A DNA stretch of 64,000 nt from CAIVVT01 sp963757265. GTDB taxonomy: Bacteria > Acidobacteriota > Terriglobia > Bryobacterales > Bryobacteraceae. The notes under the pieces were generated by a model. It had not been told where the DNA came from and made no database searches. It saw only the letters and a program-made list of their open reading frames with translations. The stretch's first letter is position 1, and each line of letters opens with the position of its first letter. The stretch spans positions 186,001 to 250,000 of the forward strand of contig CAVWRA010000012.1 in NCBI GenBank assembly GCA_963757265.1, read 5' to 3'. Below, piece after piece: positions 44,740 to 52,751 of the stretch. The position numbers and the translations under genes are program-made.

Positions 44740-44844
44740 ATGAGCAACCATCAGGACCCCGGCGCCAAGCCGGCGGACGAACTCACGGAAGAGCAATCGG
44801 ACGACGTATCGGGCGGGCACTTTACACCGCCTGACCCCTGCTAA
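44740..44844 (+). CDS. Double-glycine leader peptide 4 (34 aa)
   Basis: ATG 44740, exactly 173 bp after the start of peptide 3. Leader MSNHQDPGAKPAD then ELTEEQSDDVSGG; core HFTPPDPC. Changes relative to peptide 3 are mostly synonymous, which suggests selection on the protein after duplication. GGAGAG lies upstream. The preceding 68-bp spacer is repeated almost identically after the gene. Confidence 0.7.
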   Translation: MSNHQDPGAKPADELTEEQSDDVSGGHFTPPDPC

Positions 44845-44912
44845 GTCGTTCTCCCCGTACCAAGGATCGAGCGCAACCGCGGAGGTTGAAGACAAGCGAA
44901 GAGAAACACGAT

Positions 44913-45008
44913 ATCAGCAACCATCAAGATCCCGTGACGAAGCCCGAGAGCGGATTGACGGGGAGCAGACGGCTGAGCGAGCGCGTGAAGGCAATTATTA
45001 CACATTAG
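44913..45008 (+). pseudogene. Decayed fifth GG-peptide copy
   Basis: The third repeat unit has ATC where the start ATG should be, then SNHQDP as in peptide 4, and later a one-base shift: LTGEQTAERA can be read in the neighbouring frame in place of ELTEEQSDDV. The SGG motif and the short core are lost. The sequence is too similar upstream to be chance. Confidence 0.75.
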
Positions 45009-45125
45009 GTTCCTAAACCTCGGGCGCGGGTGCAGGCAGGTAGTCCGCGTCGGTCCGGTCCCCTTTCACATTTTCGGAACCGGCGATGGCTTGGAATGAG
45101 CCGAAGCCGGAGCGACAGAATTACC

Positions 45126-45165
45126 GCCGGGGCGGCTGTGCGGGAGCGCAGCGCCCCGGCTTTTC
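45126..45165 (+). terminator. Intrinsic terminator after the peptide array
   Basis: GCCGGGGC (45126-45133) pairs perfectly with GCCCCGGC (45153-45160); the loop itself folds (GCTG...CAGC), and TTTT follows at once. Confidence 0.75.
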
Positions 45166-45195
45166 ATTGCACGGCGCCCCTGAGTGGGGCATGAG

Positions 45196-45220
45196 GGCGG
45201 GGCTCAGGTCCCGCCTTTTT
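45196..45220 (+). terminator. Second intrinsic terminator
   Basis: GGCGGG (45196-45201) pairs with CCCGCC (45210-45215) followed directly by five T residues. Confidence 0.65.
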
Positions 45221-45278
45221 CAATCGCCAGAGGGCGGGGGCGCGGCGGTTTGCCGAGCGCGGGAACCCGAATCTCCCA

Positions 45279-45317
45279 TTACTGAACGGGCATCCAGTAA
45301 AATGACCGAAAAGTCAT
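45279..45317. promoter_or_regulatory. Candidate TetR-family operator(s)
   Basis: TTACTG/CAGTAA arms (45279-45284 and 45295-45300) and ATGAC/GTCAT arms (45302-45306 and 45313-45317) form two adjacent palindromes just upstream of the TetR gene. The second has the TGAC-N6-GTCA form common to AcrR/TetR-type operators. Autoregulation of the efflux operon is the likely role. Confidence 0.55.
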
Positions 45318-45339
45318 CGCCCGATCCCCGGTATACAGC

Positions 45340-45945
45340 TTGTCGAGAACCAAACAAGAAGTGGTGACGGAATTCCGCTGCACTGAGATCCTCGACGCGG
45401 CGCGCAAGGTCTTTGCCGAAAAAGGATTTAGCGAGACGACGATGGATCAGGTAGCGGAGCAGGCGGGGATTGCCAAAGGCACCCTGTACCTGTATTTCCG
45501 GTCCAAGCGCGACATCTACATGGCCGCGCTGGCGCAAGGCATCCGGTCGCTGAACGAGGATTCGCGCCTTAAGGTGGAGGCGGCGACCGGCGTTCGCGAG
45601 AAGTTGCGTGCGTTCATCGCGACGCGGGTGGGATATTTCGAGCAGCACCGCGATTTCTTCCTCATTTACCACGCGGAAATCGGCAACCTGCGGATTCAGC
45701 CGGCGCCGAACGAAGGCGAGATCAGCGAGCTGTATCTGGAGCAGGCCCAGATGCTGGAGGAGGTTCTGAGAACGGCCGTGGCGGCCGGAGAAATCCGCGA
45801 TCTGCGGCCCGATGCGACGGCTTTCACGGTGTGCGACATGACGCGCGGAGTGATTGTCCAACGCTTGCTGGGCTGGTCGCAGTCGGACCTGGAAGACGAC
45901 ACCCGGGACTTGATCGAGCTGATCTGGAGAGGAATTGCCGCATGA
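45340..45945 (+). CDS. TetR/AcrR family transcriptional regulator
   Basis: 201 residues from TTG 45340; GTG at 45361 is an alternative start. The N-terminal HTH is typical: ILDAARKVFAEKGFSETTMDQ (about 17-37) followed by VAEQAGIAKGTLYLYFRSK. The helical C-terminal domain would bind the efflux substrate. It overlaps the TolC start by ATGA, so it is translated with the exporter it probably controls. Palindromic operators lie immediately upstream. Confidence 0.92.
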   Translation: MSRTKQEVVTEFRCTEILDAARKVFAEKGFSETTMDQVAEQAGIAKGTLYLYFRSKRDIYMAALAQGIRSLNEDSRLKVEAATGVREKLRAFIATRVGYFEQHRDFFLIYHAEIGNLRIQPAPNEGEISELYLEQAQMLEEVLRTAVAAGEIRDLRPDATAFTVCDMTRGVIVQRLLGWSQSDLEDDTRDLIELIWRGIAA

Positions 45946-47423
45946 GAGCAATCAGTCTGGCGGCGCTGGGGACGGCGCTGGCATTGGCGACGGGCGGAAC
46001 GGCGAGCGCCCAGGCGGGAGCCGGAGGGGGGCCGCAAACGATGGCGGTTCCCGGCGCCCCGCGCCCGGCGGGCACGGTTTCGACGCAAGGTTATGAGCAA
46101 TACCTGGGCGGCGTGACGCAGGGACAGGCGAGCTCAGAGGAACTGGCTCTTTCGCTGGAGGATGCGATCCAGCGCGGCCTCAGGAACAACCTCGGCACGC
46201 TGGAGAGCAGCGAGAGCCGGCGTTACAGCCAGGGCGCGCGGCTGCGTTCGATGGCCGATCTGCTGCCGAACCTCACCGTTCGGACCGCGGGGACAGAAAT
46301 GCAGGAGAATCTGGCGGCGCTGGGATTCAGCGGCTTTCCGGGCATCCCGCAGATCCTCGGTCCGTTCGGCGTGTTTGACCTGCGCGGCTACATCACGCAA
46401 CGGGTGATGGATTTCAGCGCCATCCGCAGCGCACAGGCCGACCGCCAGAGGATCCAGGCCGCCGAGCACAGCTACCAGGACAGCCGCGACATGGTGGCGC
46501 TGGTGGTGGGCGGGCTGTATCTGCAGACGGTGGCGGGCGAGAGCCGGGTGGAGTCGGCGCAAGCCCAGGTGAAGACGGCACAGGCGGTCTACGACCAGGC
46601 GCTGGATTACAAGAAATCGGGGCTGCTGCCGGCGATCGACGTATTGCGCGCCCAGGTGGAACTCGAAGCCGAGCGGCAGCGTCTGATCGCCGCCGAGAAC
46701 GACGTCGAGAAGATGAAACTGAGTCTGGCGCAGGCCATCGGCCTGCCGCTGGCGCAGCGCTTCCGGCTGACCGACCGGCTCTCGGCCGAGTCGCTGCCGC
46801 CGTTCACGGTCGAGCAGGCGTTGGAAAAAGCGTACGAAAACCGTTCCGACTACCACGCCGCACAGGCGCTGGTGAAGGCGGCGGAATTTGCGAGGCGGTC
46901 GGCGGTGGCCGAGCGTTACCCGTCGGCCGACGCCAGCTTCGACTACGGGCTGCTGGGGCAGAGCATCGTGCAGAATCACGGAACGTTCACAGCGGCGATC
47001 GGCCTGACCATCCCGGTGTTCGAAGGCCGGCGCATCGACGGCAAGGTTTTGGAAGCCGATGCGACGCTGAAGCAGCGCACGGCCGAGCGGGACGCGTTGC
47101 GCGGCCGGATCGAGTTTGAAGTGCGATCGGTGTTCCTCGATCTGCGCTCCTCGCTGGACCAGGTGAACCTGGCGCGAAACGCGTTGAAACTGGCCGAAAC
47201 GCAGGTCGCGCAATCGCAGGACCGGTTCGCGGCCGGAGTGGCCAACAACCTGGAGGTTGTCCAGGCGCAGCAGGCGCTGGCCGCGGCCAGCGACAACTAC
47301 ATTTTCAGCCTGTTTGCCTACAACCTGGCGAAAGGCACGCTGGCGCGGGCGGCGGGCGCGGCCGAGAAGCTGTTTCGCGTCTTCGTCCTGGGTAGCGCGG
47401 GAGCGGCGGCCCTGGAGCGTTGA
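45942..47423 (+). CDS. TolC-family outer-membrane efflux channel
   Basis: 493 residues from ATG 45942. Signal peptide (about 1-24, cleavage near ASA). Two repeats of the OEP domain follow (about 65-270 and 290-480), each with long amphipathic helices, e.g. SLEDAIQRGLRNNLGTLESS and FEVRSVFLDLRSSLDQVNLA. Trimers span the outer membrane and periplasm as a tunnel. It is coupled to the TetR gene and 31 bp before emrA. Confidence 0.93.
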   Translation: MRAISLAALGTALALATGGTASAQAGAGGGPQTMAVPGAPRPAGTVSTQGYEQYLGGVTQGQASSEELALSLEDAIQRGLRNNLGTLESSESRRYSQGARLRSMADLLPNLTVRTAGTEMQENLAALGFSGFPGIPQILGPFGVFDLRGYITQRVMDFSAIRSAQADRQRIQAAEHSYQDSRDMVALVVGGLYLQTVAGESRVESAQAQVKTAQAVYDQALDYKKSGLLPAIDVLRAQVELEAERQRLIAAENDVEKMKLSLAQAIGLPLAQRFRLTDRLSAESLPPFTVEQALEKAYENRSDYHAAQALVKAAEFARRSAVAERYPSADASFDYGLLGQSIVQNHGTFTAAIGLTIPVFEGRRIDGKVLEADATLKQRTAERDALRGRIEFEVRSVFLDLRSSLDQVNLARNALKLAETQVAQSQDRFAAGVANNLEVVQAQQALAAASDNYIFSLFAYNLAKGTLARAAGAAEKLFRVFVLGSAGAAALER

Positions 47424-47454
47424 AAGAGAACTTGAGCAAACGGAGCAAACAGAG

Positions 47455-48729
47455 ATGAGCGAGGCTGTTGATCTGCAGAACGGCGATTTGGCGGACCGGA
47501 CGGCGAGCGAACCCGAGGTGCCGCCGCCGCCCTCGCGCCTGCGCACGGTTCTGATCGTGCTTGTGTTGCTCGCGGCGGTGGGCGGGTTTTTCGCCTGGCG
47601 CTATTACTCGGTGCGCGAGACCACCGACGACGCGCAAATCGACGGACACGTGAGTCCGGTGGCCGCGCGGGTCGGAGGGACTGTCATCACCATTGCGGTG
47701 CAGGATAACCAGTATGTGGAGTCGGGCGCCGTGCTGGCGCAACTCGATCCCAAGGATTATCAGGTGGCGGTGGAGCGGGCGCGCGCCGACCTGGCGGAGG
47801 CCGAAGCGGCGCTGGCCGGAAGCCAGACCGACGTGCCGATTACGATGACCAACACCGTGACCCGTCTGACCGAATCGAGCGCCGGCGTGGGCGTGGCTCA
47901 GGCCTCAATGACGGTGACGGACCGGATGGTCGCGATGGCCAAGGCAGGACTCGAATCCGCGCGCGCGACGGTGCTGCAAGTGCAGGCCAACTACGATCAG
48001 GCAGCGAAAGATGTCGAGCGTTTCCGGCCGCTGGTGGCGAAGGAGGAGGTCTCACGGCAGCAGTTCGACGCGGCGGTGGCGCAAGCCGACGCGCTGAAGG
48101 CGGGCCTGGCCGCGGCTCAGGCGCAGGTCGGCGAGGCCGAGGCGAACGTGCGCACGCAGGAGAGCGCGCTGAACCGCGACCGGGAACGCGTGAAGGAAGC
48201 CCAGGCCAGCGAGGAGCGGGCGCGCACGGGACCGCAACAGGTGGCGGTGACCAAGGCGCGGGCGAAATCGGCGGCGGCGCGCGTGGAACAGGCCGAGGCC
48301 GCGCTGGAGCAGGCGGAGCTGAACCTGGCCTACACCACAGTGAAAGCGCCGGTGGCGGGGATCGTGAGCAACCGCACGATCGAGCTGGGCCAGATCGTCC
48401 AGCCGGCGCAGCCCTTGCTGGCCGTGATTCCGACCGAGGATATCTGGGTGACCGCGAATTACAAGGAAACGCAATTGCGAGCCATGAAGCCGGGACAGAA
48501 GGTCAGCATCCGGGTGGACGTTGACGGGCGCGACTACGAGGGGCACGTGGACAGCATCGCCGGTGCGACGGGCGCGCGTTTCAGCCTGCTGCCGCCGGAA
48601 AATGCGACCGGCAACTACGTCAAGGTTGTGCAACGCCTGCCGGTGAAGATCCTGATCGAGCCCGGGCAGGACAAGGAGCACCGGTTGAGGCCGGGCATGT
48701 CGGTCGAAGCGACCGTTCACACCCGGTAA
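47455..48729 (+). CDS. EmrA/HlyD-family membrane fusion protein
   Basis: 424 residues from ATG 47455. Cytoplasmic tail, a membrane helix (about 25-47, LRTVLIVLVLLAAVGGFFAW), lipoyl half-motif with TTDDAQIDGHVSPVAARVGG (about 55-75), which is the EmrA hallmark, a long coiled-coil hairpin (about 95-285), and a barrel with TANYKETQLRAMKPGQKV. EmrA bridges EmrB and TolC. It lies 24 bp before the kinase-like gene. Confidence 0.93.
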   Translation: MSEAVDLQNGDLADRTASEPEVPPPPSRLRTVLIVLVLLAAVGGFFAWRYYSVRETTDDAQIDGHVSPVAARVGGTVITIAVQDNQYVESGAVLAQLDPKDYQVAVERARADLAEAEAALAGSQTDVPITMTNTVTRLTESSAGVGVAQASMTVTDRMVAMAKAGLESARATVLQVQANYDQAAKDVERFRPLVAKEEVSRQQFDAAVAQADALKAGLAAAQAQVGEAEANVRTQESALNRDRERVKEAQASEERARTGPQQVAVTKARAKSAAARVEQAEAALEQAELNLAYTTVKAPVAGIVSNRTIELGQIVQPAQPLLAVIPTEDIWVTANYKETQLRAMKPGQKVSIRVDVDGRDYEGHVDSIAGATGARFSLLPPENATGNYVKVVQRLPVKILIEPGQDKEHRLRPGMSVEATVHTR

Positions 48730-48753
48730 AGTCGGCCGGACAGGAGCAGCGTC

Positions 48754-49371
48754 ATGTATCGTGTGCTGACGATTTCCCGGCAATACGGCAGCGGCGGCAT
48801 CCACTCCGCCCGCGTGCTCGCCAACCAGCTGGGCTGGCGGCTGCTGGATTATGAGTTGATCGAAACGATCGTCGAGCGTGCGAATGTCGATTCGAAAGTG
48901 GCCCAGCGGTTCGATGAGCGGGTGGATCCCTGGCTGCACCGCATCAGCCGCATGGCGCTGTGGCAGGGTGCGTTTGAAGGAATGGCCACGCTGGAGGAAA
49001 CCGCGGTCTTCGACGCCCACACGATGGCCATTCTCACCCGGCGCATCATCCTGGAGGCCGCGGAAATCGGGGGGTGCGTCATCGTAGGGCGGGGATCGCA
49101 GTGCCTGCTGGCGGAGCGGGCCGACACGTTGCACATTTTCGCCTACGCGCCGCGCGCGGTGCGGCTGGAGAACCTGCGCAAGCGCCTGCCGGAGATCGAG
49201 GACCTGGAGCGCGCCATGGACGCGGTGGACCGCCGGCGGGCGGACTATGTGCGGATGAACTACAACCGCGACATGTACGATCATCAGCTCTACGACCTGA
49301 TGGTCAACACCCGCGTGGGCATCGAAGCGGCGCTGCGCATCATTCTGTTCGCGATGGGCCGTGGAGCGTAG
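48754..49371 (+). CDS. Cytidylate kinase-like family protein
   Basis: 205 residues. MYRVLTISRQYGSGGIHSAR carries a P-loop (SRQYGSGG, about 8-15) as in the AAA_26 / Cytidylate_kin2 family, which is related to CMP kinases but has no settled substrate. VIVGRGSQCLL and RLENLRKRLPE (a lid-like basic segment) agree. It is inserted between emrA (24 bp before) and emrB (3 bp after), inside the efflux operon, so a role in regulating or energising efflux, or a small-molecule phosphorylation that accompanies it, is possible but unproved. Confidence 0.85.
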   Translation: MYRVLTISRQYGSGGIHSARVLANQLGWRLLDYELIETIVERANVDSKVAQRFDERVDPWLHRISRMALWQGAFEGMATLEETAVFDAHTMAILTRRIILEAAEIGGCVIVGRGSQCLLAERADTLHIFAYAPRAVRLENLRKRLPEIEDLERAMDAVDRRRADYVRMNYNRDMYDHQLYDLMVNTRVGIEAALRIILFAMGRGA

Positions 49372-49374
49372 CGA

Positions 49375-50952
49375 GTGAGCGCCGACACCGCCCCGCACGC
49401 CCATCATCCGCATGTGAACCCGTGGATCGTCGCCATGTCGGTCATGCTCAGCACGTTCATGGAAGTGCTGGACACGACGGTGGTGAACGTGTCGCTGCCG
49501 CACATTGCGGGCAGCGTTTCGGCGACGGTGGACGAGGCGACGTGGGTACTAACCTCGTACCTGGTCGCGAACGCGATTATCCTGCCGATGGCGGGTTGGC
49601 TGGCGCGGCAGTTCGGGCGCAAACGGCTGCTGCTGGCCTCAACCATCGGATTTACGCTGGCGTCGGCGCTGTGCGGCTTCGCGCCGAACCTGCCGACGTT
49701 GATCTTGTTCCGCATCCTGCAGGGGCTGTGCGGCGGCGCTCTGCAGCCGCTGTCGCAAGCCATTCTGCTGGAGTCCTTCAAGCCGGAGGATCGCGGCAAG
49801 GCGATGGCCTTCTGGGGCCTCGGCATCGTGGTGGCGCCGGTGCTCGGGCCGGTCCTCGGCGGCTGGTTGACCGACAGTTATAGCTGGCGCTGGGTGTTTT
49901 ACATCAACATCCCGATCGGCATCCTGTCGGTGATCATGGCGCAGCTTTACGTCTTCGACCCGCCGTATATGAAGCGCCGCGCGGGCGGAGGGATCGACGG
50001 CTGGGGTATCGGCATGCTGGCCGTGGGAATCGGCGCGCTGCAGATCATGCTCGACAAGGGCCAGCAGGACGATTGGTTCGAATCGCATTTCATCGTCTGG
50101 CTGGCGGTGATCACGGTGGTGGGGCTGAGCGTGTTCCTCTTCCGCGAGCTGCGCATCGGGCACCCGATCGTAAACCTGCGAGTCTTTAGGGAACGGACCT
50201 ACGCCACGGGCGTCTTCCTGATGACCGTGCTGGGCTTCGTGCTGTACGGCGCCATGGTGCTGCTGCCCATCTGGCTGCAAACGCTGCTGGGCTATTCGGC
50301 GCTGCAGGCGGGCTTCGCTCTGGCGCCGCGGGGTCTCGGCTCCATGCTCGCCATGCCGTTCATCGGCGCATTCATCGGCCGCTTCGACGCCCGAAAGATC
50401 CTGGCGATGGGTTTTTTCTTCGCGGCGCTGACGATGTGGCGCTTCTCTCAATTGAGCGCCGATGTCGGCTACTGGGACCTGTTTTGGCCGCAGCTTGTCC
50501 AAGGCATGGCCTTTGCGATGCTCTTCGTTCCGCTATCCACGATCACGATGAACCGCATCGCGAAGGAGAACATGGGCAATGCGACCAGCCTGTTCAATCT
50601 GCTGCGCAACATCGGCGGCAGCATGGGCATCGCCGGCGTTACCACCATGTTCGCGCGGCGGCAGCAGACCTTCACCAACACACTGAGCGCCCACGTGACG
50701 CCATACAGTCTGGGGACTCAGCTCATGTCGCGCGGGATGCAGTCGATCTTCCGGGCCCAGGGCGCGGATTCGACGACGGCCTACCACAAAGCCTACGTGG
50801 GACTATTTGGGATGGTGGAGCGGCAGGCCGTGATGCTGGCCTTTATCGACGTGTTCCGACTCCTGGCGGTGATGTTCCTGGTGATTATCCCGCTGGTCCT
50901 GCTGATGAAGCGGCCAGGCAAGGGCGGGCCGGGCGAGATGTCAGTCCACTAG
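49375..50952 (+). CDS. EmrB/QacA (DHA2) family MFS exporter
   Basis: 525 residues from GTG 49375, about 14 membrane helices. Motif A-like GWLARQFGRKRLL (about 68-80) and motif C-like GLGIVVAPVLGPVLGGWL (about 144-161) are those of proton-drug antiporters. Motif D1 at the first helix reads LSTFMEVLDTTVVNVSLPHI, specific for DHA2. With EmrA and TolC it forms a tripartite pump for hydrophobic drugs, bile-salt-like compounds or secondary metabolites. It ends at a palindromic CTAG shared with the convergent folK stop. Confidence 0.94.
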   Translation: MSADTAPHAHHPHVNPWIVAMSVMLSTFMEVLDTTVVNVSLPHIAGSVSATVDEATWVLTSYLVANAIILPMAGWLARQFGRKRLLLASTIGFTLASALCGFAPNLPTLILFRILQGLCGGALQPLSQAILLESFKPEDRGKAMAFWGLGIVVAPVLGPVLGGWLTDSYSWRWVFYINIPIGILSVIMAQLYVFDPPYMKRRAGGGIDGWGIGMLAVGIGALQIMLDKGQQDDWFESHFIVWLAVITVVGLSVFLFRELRIGHPIVNLRVFRERTYATGVFLMTVLGFVLYGAMVLLPIWLQTLLGYSALQAGFALAPRGLGSMLAMPFIGAFIGRFDARKILAMGFFFAALTMWRFSQLSADVGYWDLFWPQLVQGMAFAMLFVPLSTITMNRIAKENMGNATSLFNLLRNIGGSMGIAGVTTMFARRQQTFTNTLSAHVTPYSLGTQLMSRGMQSIFRAQGADSTTAYHKAYVGLFGMVERQAVMLAFIDVFRLLAVMFLVIIPLVLLMKRPGKGGPGEMSVH

Positions 50953-51494
50953 GGCAGAGCGCCAGCCCATTCCGGACCACGCTCGCGCCGCACGCCGCCG
51001 GCATGGATGAGATCCGCACGCAGCCCGGCGATGGTCCGGCCCAGCAGCGGATGGCGAACCGCCGCGGCGATTTCGGCGAGCGGCTCCAGCACGAACAGCC
51101 GCTCGTGCAGGCGCGGATGCGGAATCACCAGGCCGGGCTCGTCGATCACCAGGTCTTCCCACAGCAGGATGTCGATGTCGATCAGGCGCGGACCGTTGGG
51201 CACGCTGCGCACGCGCCCCAGCCGGCGCTCGATCGCCAGCGCCGTTTGAAGGATCTGCCGCACGCCGAACTCCGTCTCGACGCGGATCGCCGCGTTATAG
51301 AACCAATCCTGGTCCAGGCAGCCGACCGGCGCGGTGCGGTACAGGGAGGATGCCGCCACCAGGCGTGCAGGTGCGGGGAAGGCCTCATCGGAAGAGGCGC
51401 CGGAATCGGCCGTGGTGAGGCACTCCACGGCGCGGCGCAGGTTGCCTTCCTTGTCGCCGAGGTTCGAGCCCAGCCCCAGCAGCACGTCAGCCAT
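50949..51494 (-). CDS. folK: 2-amino-4-hydroxy-6-hydroxymethyldihydropteridine pyrophosphokinase
   Basis: 181 residues from ATG 51494. FolK transfers pyrophosphate from ATP to the pterin before dihydropteroate synthesis. Signatures: LLGLGSNLGDKEGNL at the start, AAIRVET, and GPRLIDIDILLW (metal-binding DxD) with PHPRLHERLFVLEPL. It is slightly longer than usual. Overlaps folB by 8 bp and shares a CTAG stop region with the EmrB gene. Confidence 0.94.
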   Translation of the reverse strand: MADVLLGLGSNLGDKEGNLRRAVECLTTADSGASSDEAFPAPARLVAASSLYRTAPVGCLDQDWFYNAAIRVETEFGVRQILQTALAIERRLGRVRSVPNGPRLIDIDILLWEDLVIDEPGLVIPHPRLHERLFVLEPLAEIAAAVRHPLLGRTIAGLRADLIHAGGVRRERGPEWAGALP

Positions 51495-51852
51495 GGCGCT
51501 CGCGCACAATCTCGACCGCGGCCGCGCCGACGCCGCGCTGGCGCAGAGCCGCGGGCTTCTTCAGCAGGATGCGGACCCGCACGACCGGGAACCGCTCCAG
51601 GATCCGCGCGGCCATCGCTTCCACGAGCGTCTCGAGGAGCACATACTCCTTAGCGCCGGCGATTTCCTGCAGCAGGTCGAGGATCTGCGCGTAGTCAATC
51701 GTTGCCTCTAGGTCGCCGGAAGCGGCCGCCGGGCGGATGTCGGTATCGACGGACACGTTGACGAGAAGCTGCTGCGGATCCCGGCGCTCTTCCGCCGAAA
51801 CGCCGATGCGGCACCCGAGTGTGACATCGAAGAGATGGATGCGGTCGTTCAT
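51487..51852 (-). CDS. folB: Dihydroneopterin aldolase
   Basis: 121 residues from ATG 51852. Converts dihydroneopterin to the hydroxymethyl-dihydropterin substrate of FolK. Visible family elements: IHLFDVTLGCRIGVSAEER, DYAQILDLLQEI, LLETLVEAMAARILERFP and the KPAALRQ block. Its ATG overlaps the folP stop (ATGA) and its stop overlaps the folK start, so the three fol genes are co-translated. Confidence 0.92.
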   Translation of the reverse strand: MNDRIHLFDVTLGCRIGVSAEERRDPQQLLVNVSVDTDIRPAAASGDLEATIDYAQILDLLQEIAGAKEYVLLETLVEAMAARILERFPVVRVRILLKKPAALRQRGVGAAAVEIVRERHG

Positions 51853-52664
51853 GTATTCCTGATCGCGTCGGCGAGTTGAAGCGCGCGGCGGCACGCGAGA
51901 ACATCGTGCACCCGGACCACGCGAGCGCCCTTCAGCGCCGCGACGACCGCCGCGGCGAGCGTGCCCTCCAGGCGCCGGCTGGTGGTCTCCTGGCCTGGAA
52001 ACGCGCCCAGAAAGGACTTGCGCGACGGTCCCACCAGCACCGGCGGGCCAAGGGAGGTGAGTTCATCCAGGCGTCGCAACAGCTCGAAGTTGTGCGCCGC
52101 GGTCTTGCCGAAGCCGAGGCCGGGATCGACAGCCAGATCCTCGATACCGGCCGCCCGCGCGGCGGCGGCGCGTTCGGCCAGAAACAGGCGCACCTCGGCC
52201 ACGACGTCGTCATAGACGGGCTCGAGCTGCATGGTCTTCGGCACGCCGCGCATGTGCATGATGACCGCGGCGGCCTGGCGCCGCGCCGTCACGGCGATCA
52301 TCTCCGAATCGTGCAGTCCGCCGATGTCGTTGACGATACGCGCGCCCGCGCGCAGGCACTCGTCGGCCACCTCGGGCTTGGTGGTGTCGATCGACAGCAG
52401 CACGGCGGCCTGAGCGGCCAGCGCCCGCACCACCGGCAGGACGCGGCGCAGCTCCTCCTCGAGCGGGACGGAATCGGAGCCCGGGCGGCTGCTTTCACCG
52501 CCGATATCGACGATGTCGGCCCCGTCGTCAATCAACGTGCGGGCGCGGGCCAGCGCCTTGTCGGGATCGAAGTACAAACCGCCGTCGGAAAATGAGTCCG
52601 GCGTCACGTTGAGGATGCCCATGACGAGCGTTCTTCCGACGCCGCTGAAAACAGAACTGGCCAC
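51849..52664 (-). CDS. folP: Dihydropteroate synthase
   Basis: About 271 residues if GTG 52664 is the start; a TTG at 52739 adds 25 residues and an ATG at 52622 would remove the first strand, so GTG is preferred. Condenses pterin pyrophosphate with p-aminobenzoate; target of sulfonamides. Signatures: VMGILNVTPDSFSDGG, DIGGESSRPG, and the C-terminal GPSRKSFLG region. First of folP-folB-folK. Confidence 0.93.
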   Translation of the reverse strand: MASSVFSGVGRTLVMGILNVTPDSFSDGGLYFDPDKALARARTLIDDGADIVDIGGESSRPGSDSVPLEEELRRVLPVVRALAAQAAVLLSIDTTKPEVADECLRAGARIVNDIGGLHDSEMIAVTARRQAAAVIMHMRGVPKTMQLEPVYDDVVAEVRLFLAERAAAARAAGIEDLAVDPGLGFGKTAAHNFELLRRLDELTSLGPPVLVGPSRKSFLGAFPGQETTSRRLEGTLAAAVVAALKGARVVRVHDVLACRRALQLADAIRNT

Positions 52665-52751
52665 AACTGACCATCGTAGCCCGCGACCAGGCCGGGCGTG
52701 GCCTTTTCCGGCCGCGGGCTGGGCGTCGCGCAGGAGCAAAGCGGCTGACCG

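Larger units (their letters stand above)
44567..45008 (+). repeat. 173-bp tandem repeat carrying peptide genes 3, 4 and a decayed fifth
   Basis: Gene starts fall at 44567, 44740 and 44913, an exact period of 173 bp. Each unit is a 105-bp peptide gene plus a 68-bp spacer (44672-44739 and 44845-44912 are nearly identical). This points to recent tandem duplication and potentially variable copy number. Confidence 0.85.
45009..45339. other. Spacer with two terminators and TetR operator
   Basis: 331 bp. The two terminators, the palindromes and an AT-poor remainder account for it; no gene is supported. Confidence 0.5.

Noticed and set aside
45340..50952. TolC-EmrA-EmrB operon as the dedicated exporter of the GG peptides
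   Set aside because: EmrB is an MFS antiporter without the C39 protease domain needed to cut GG leaders, and two terminators separate the units; adjacency alone is not evidence.
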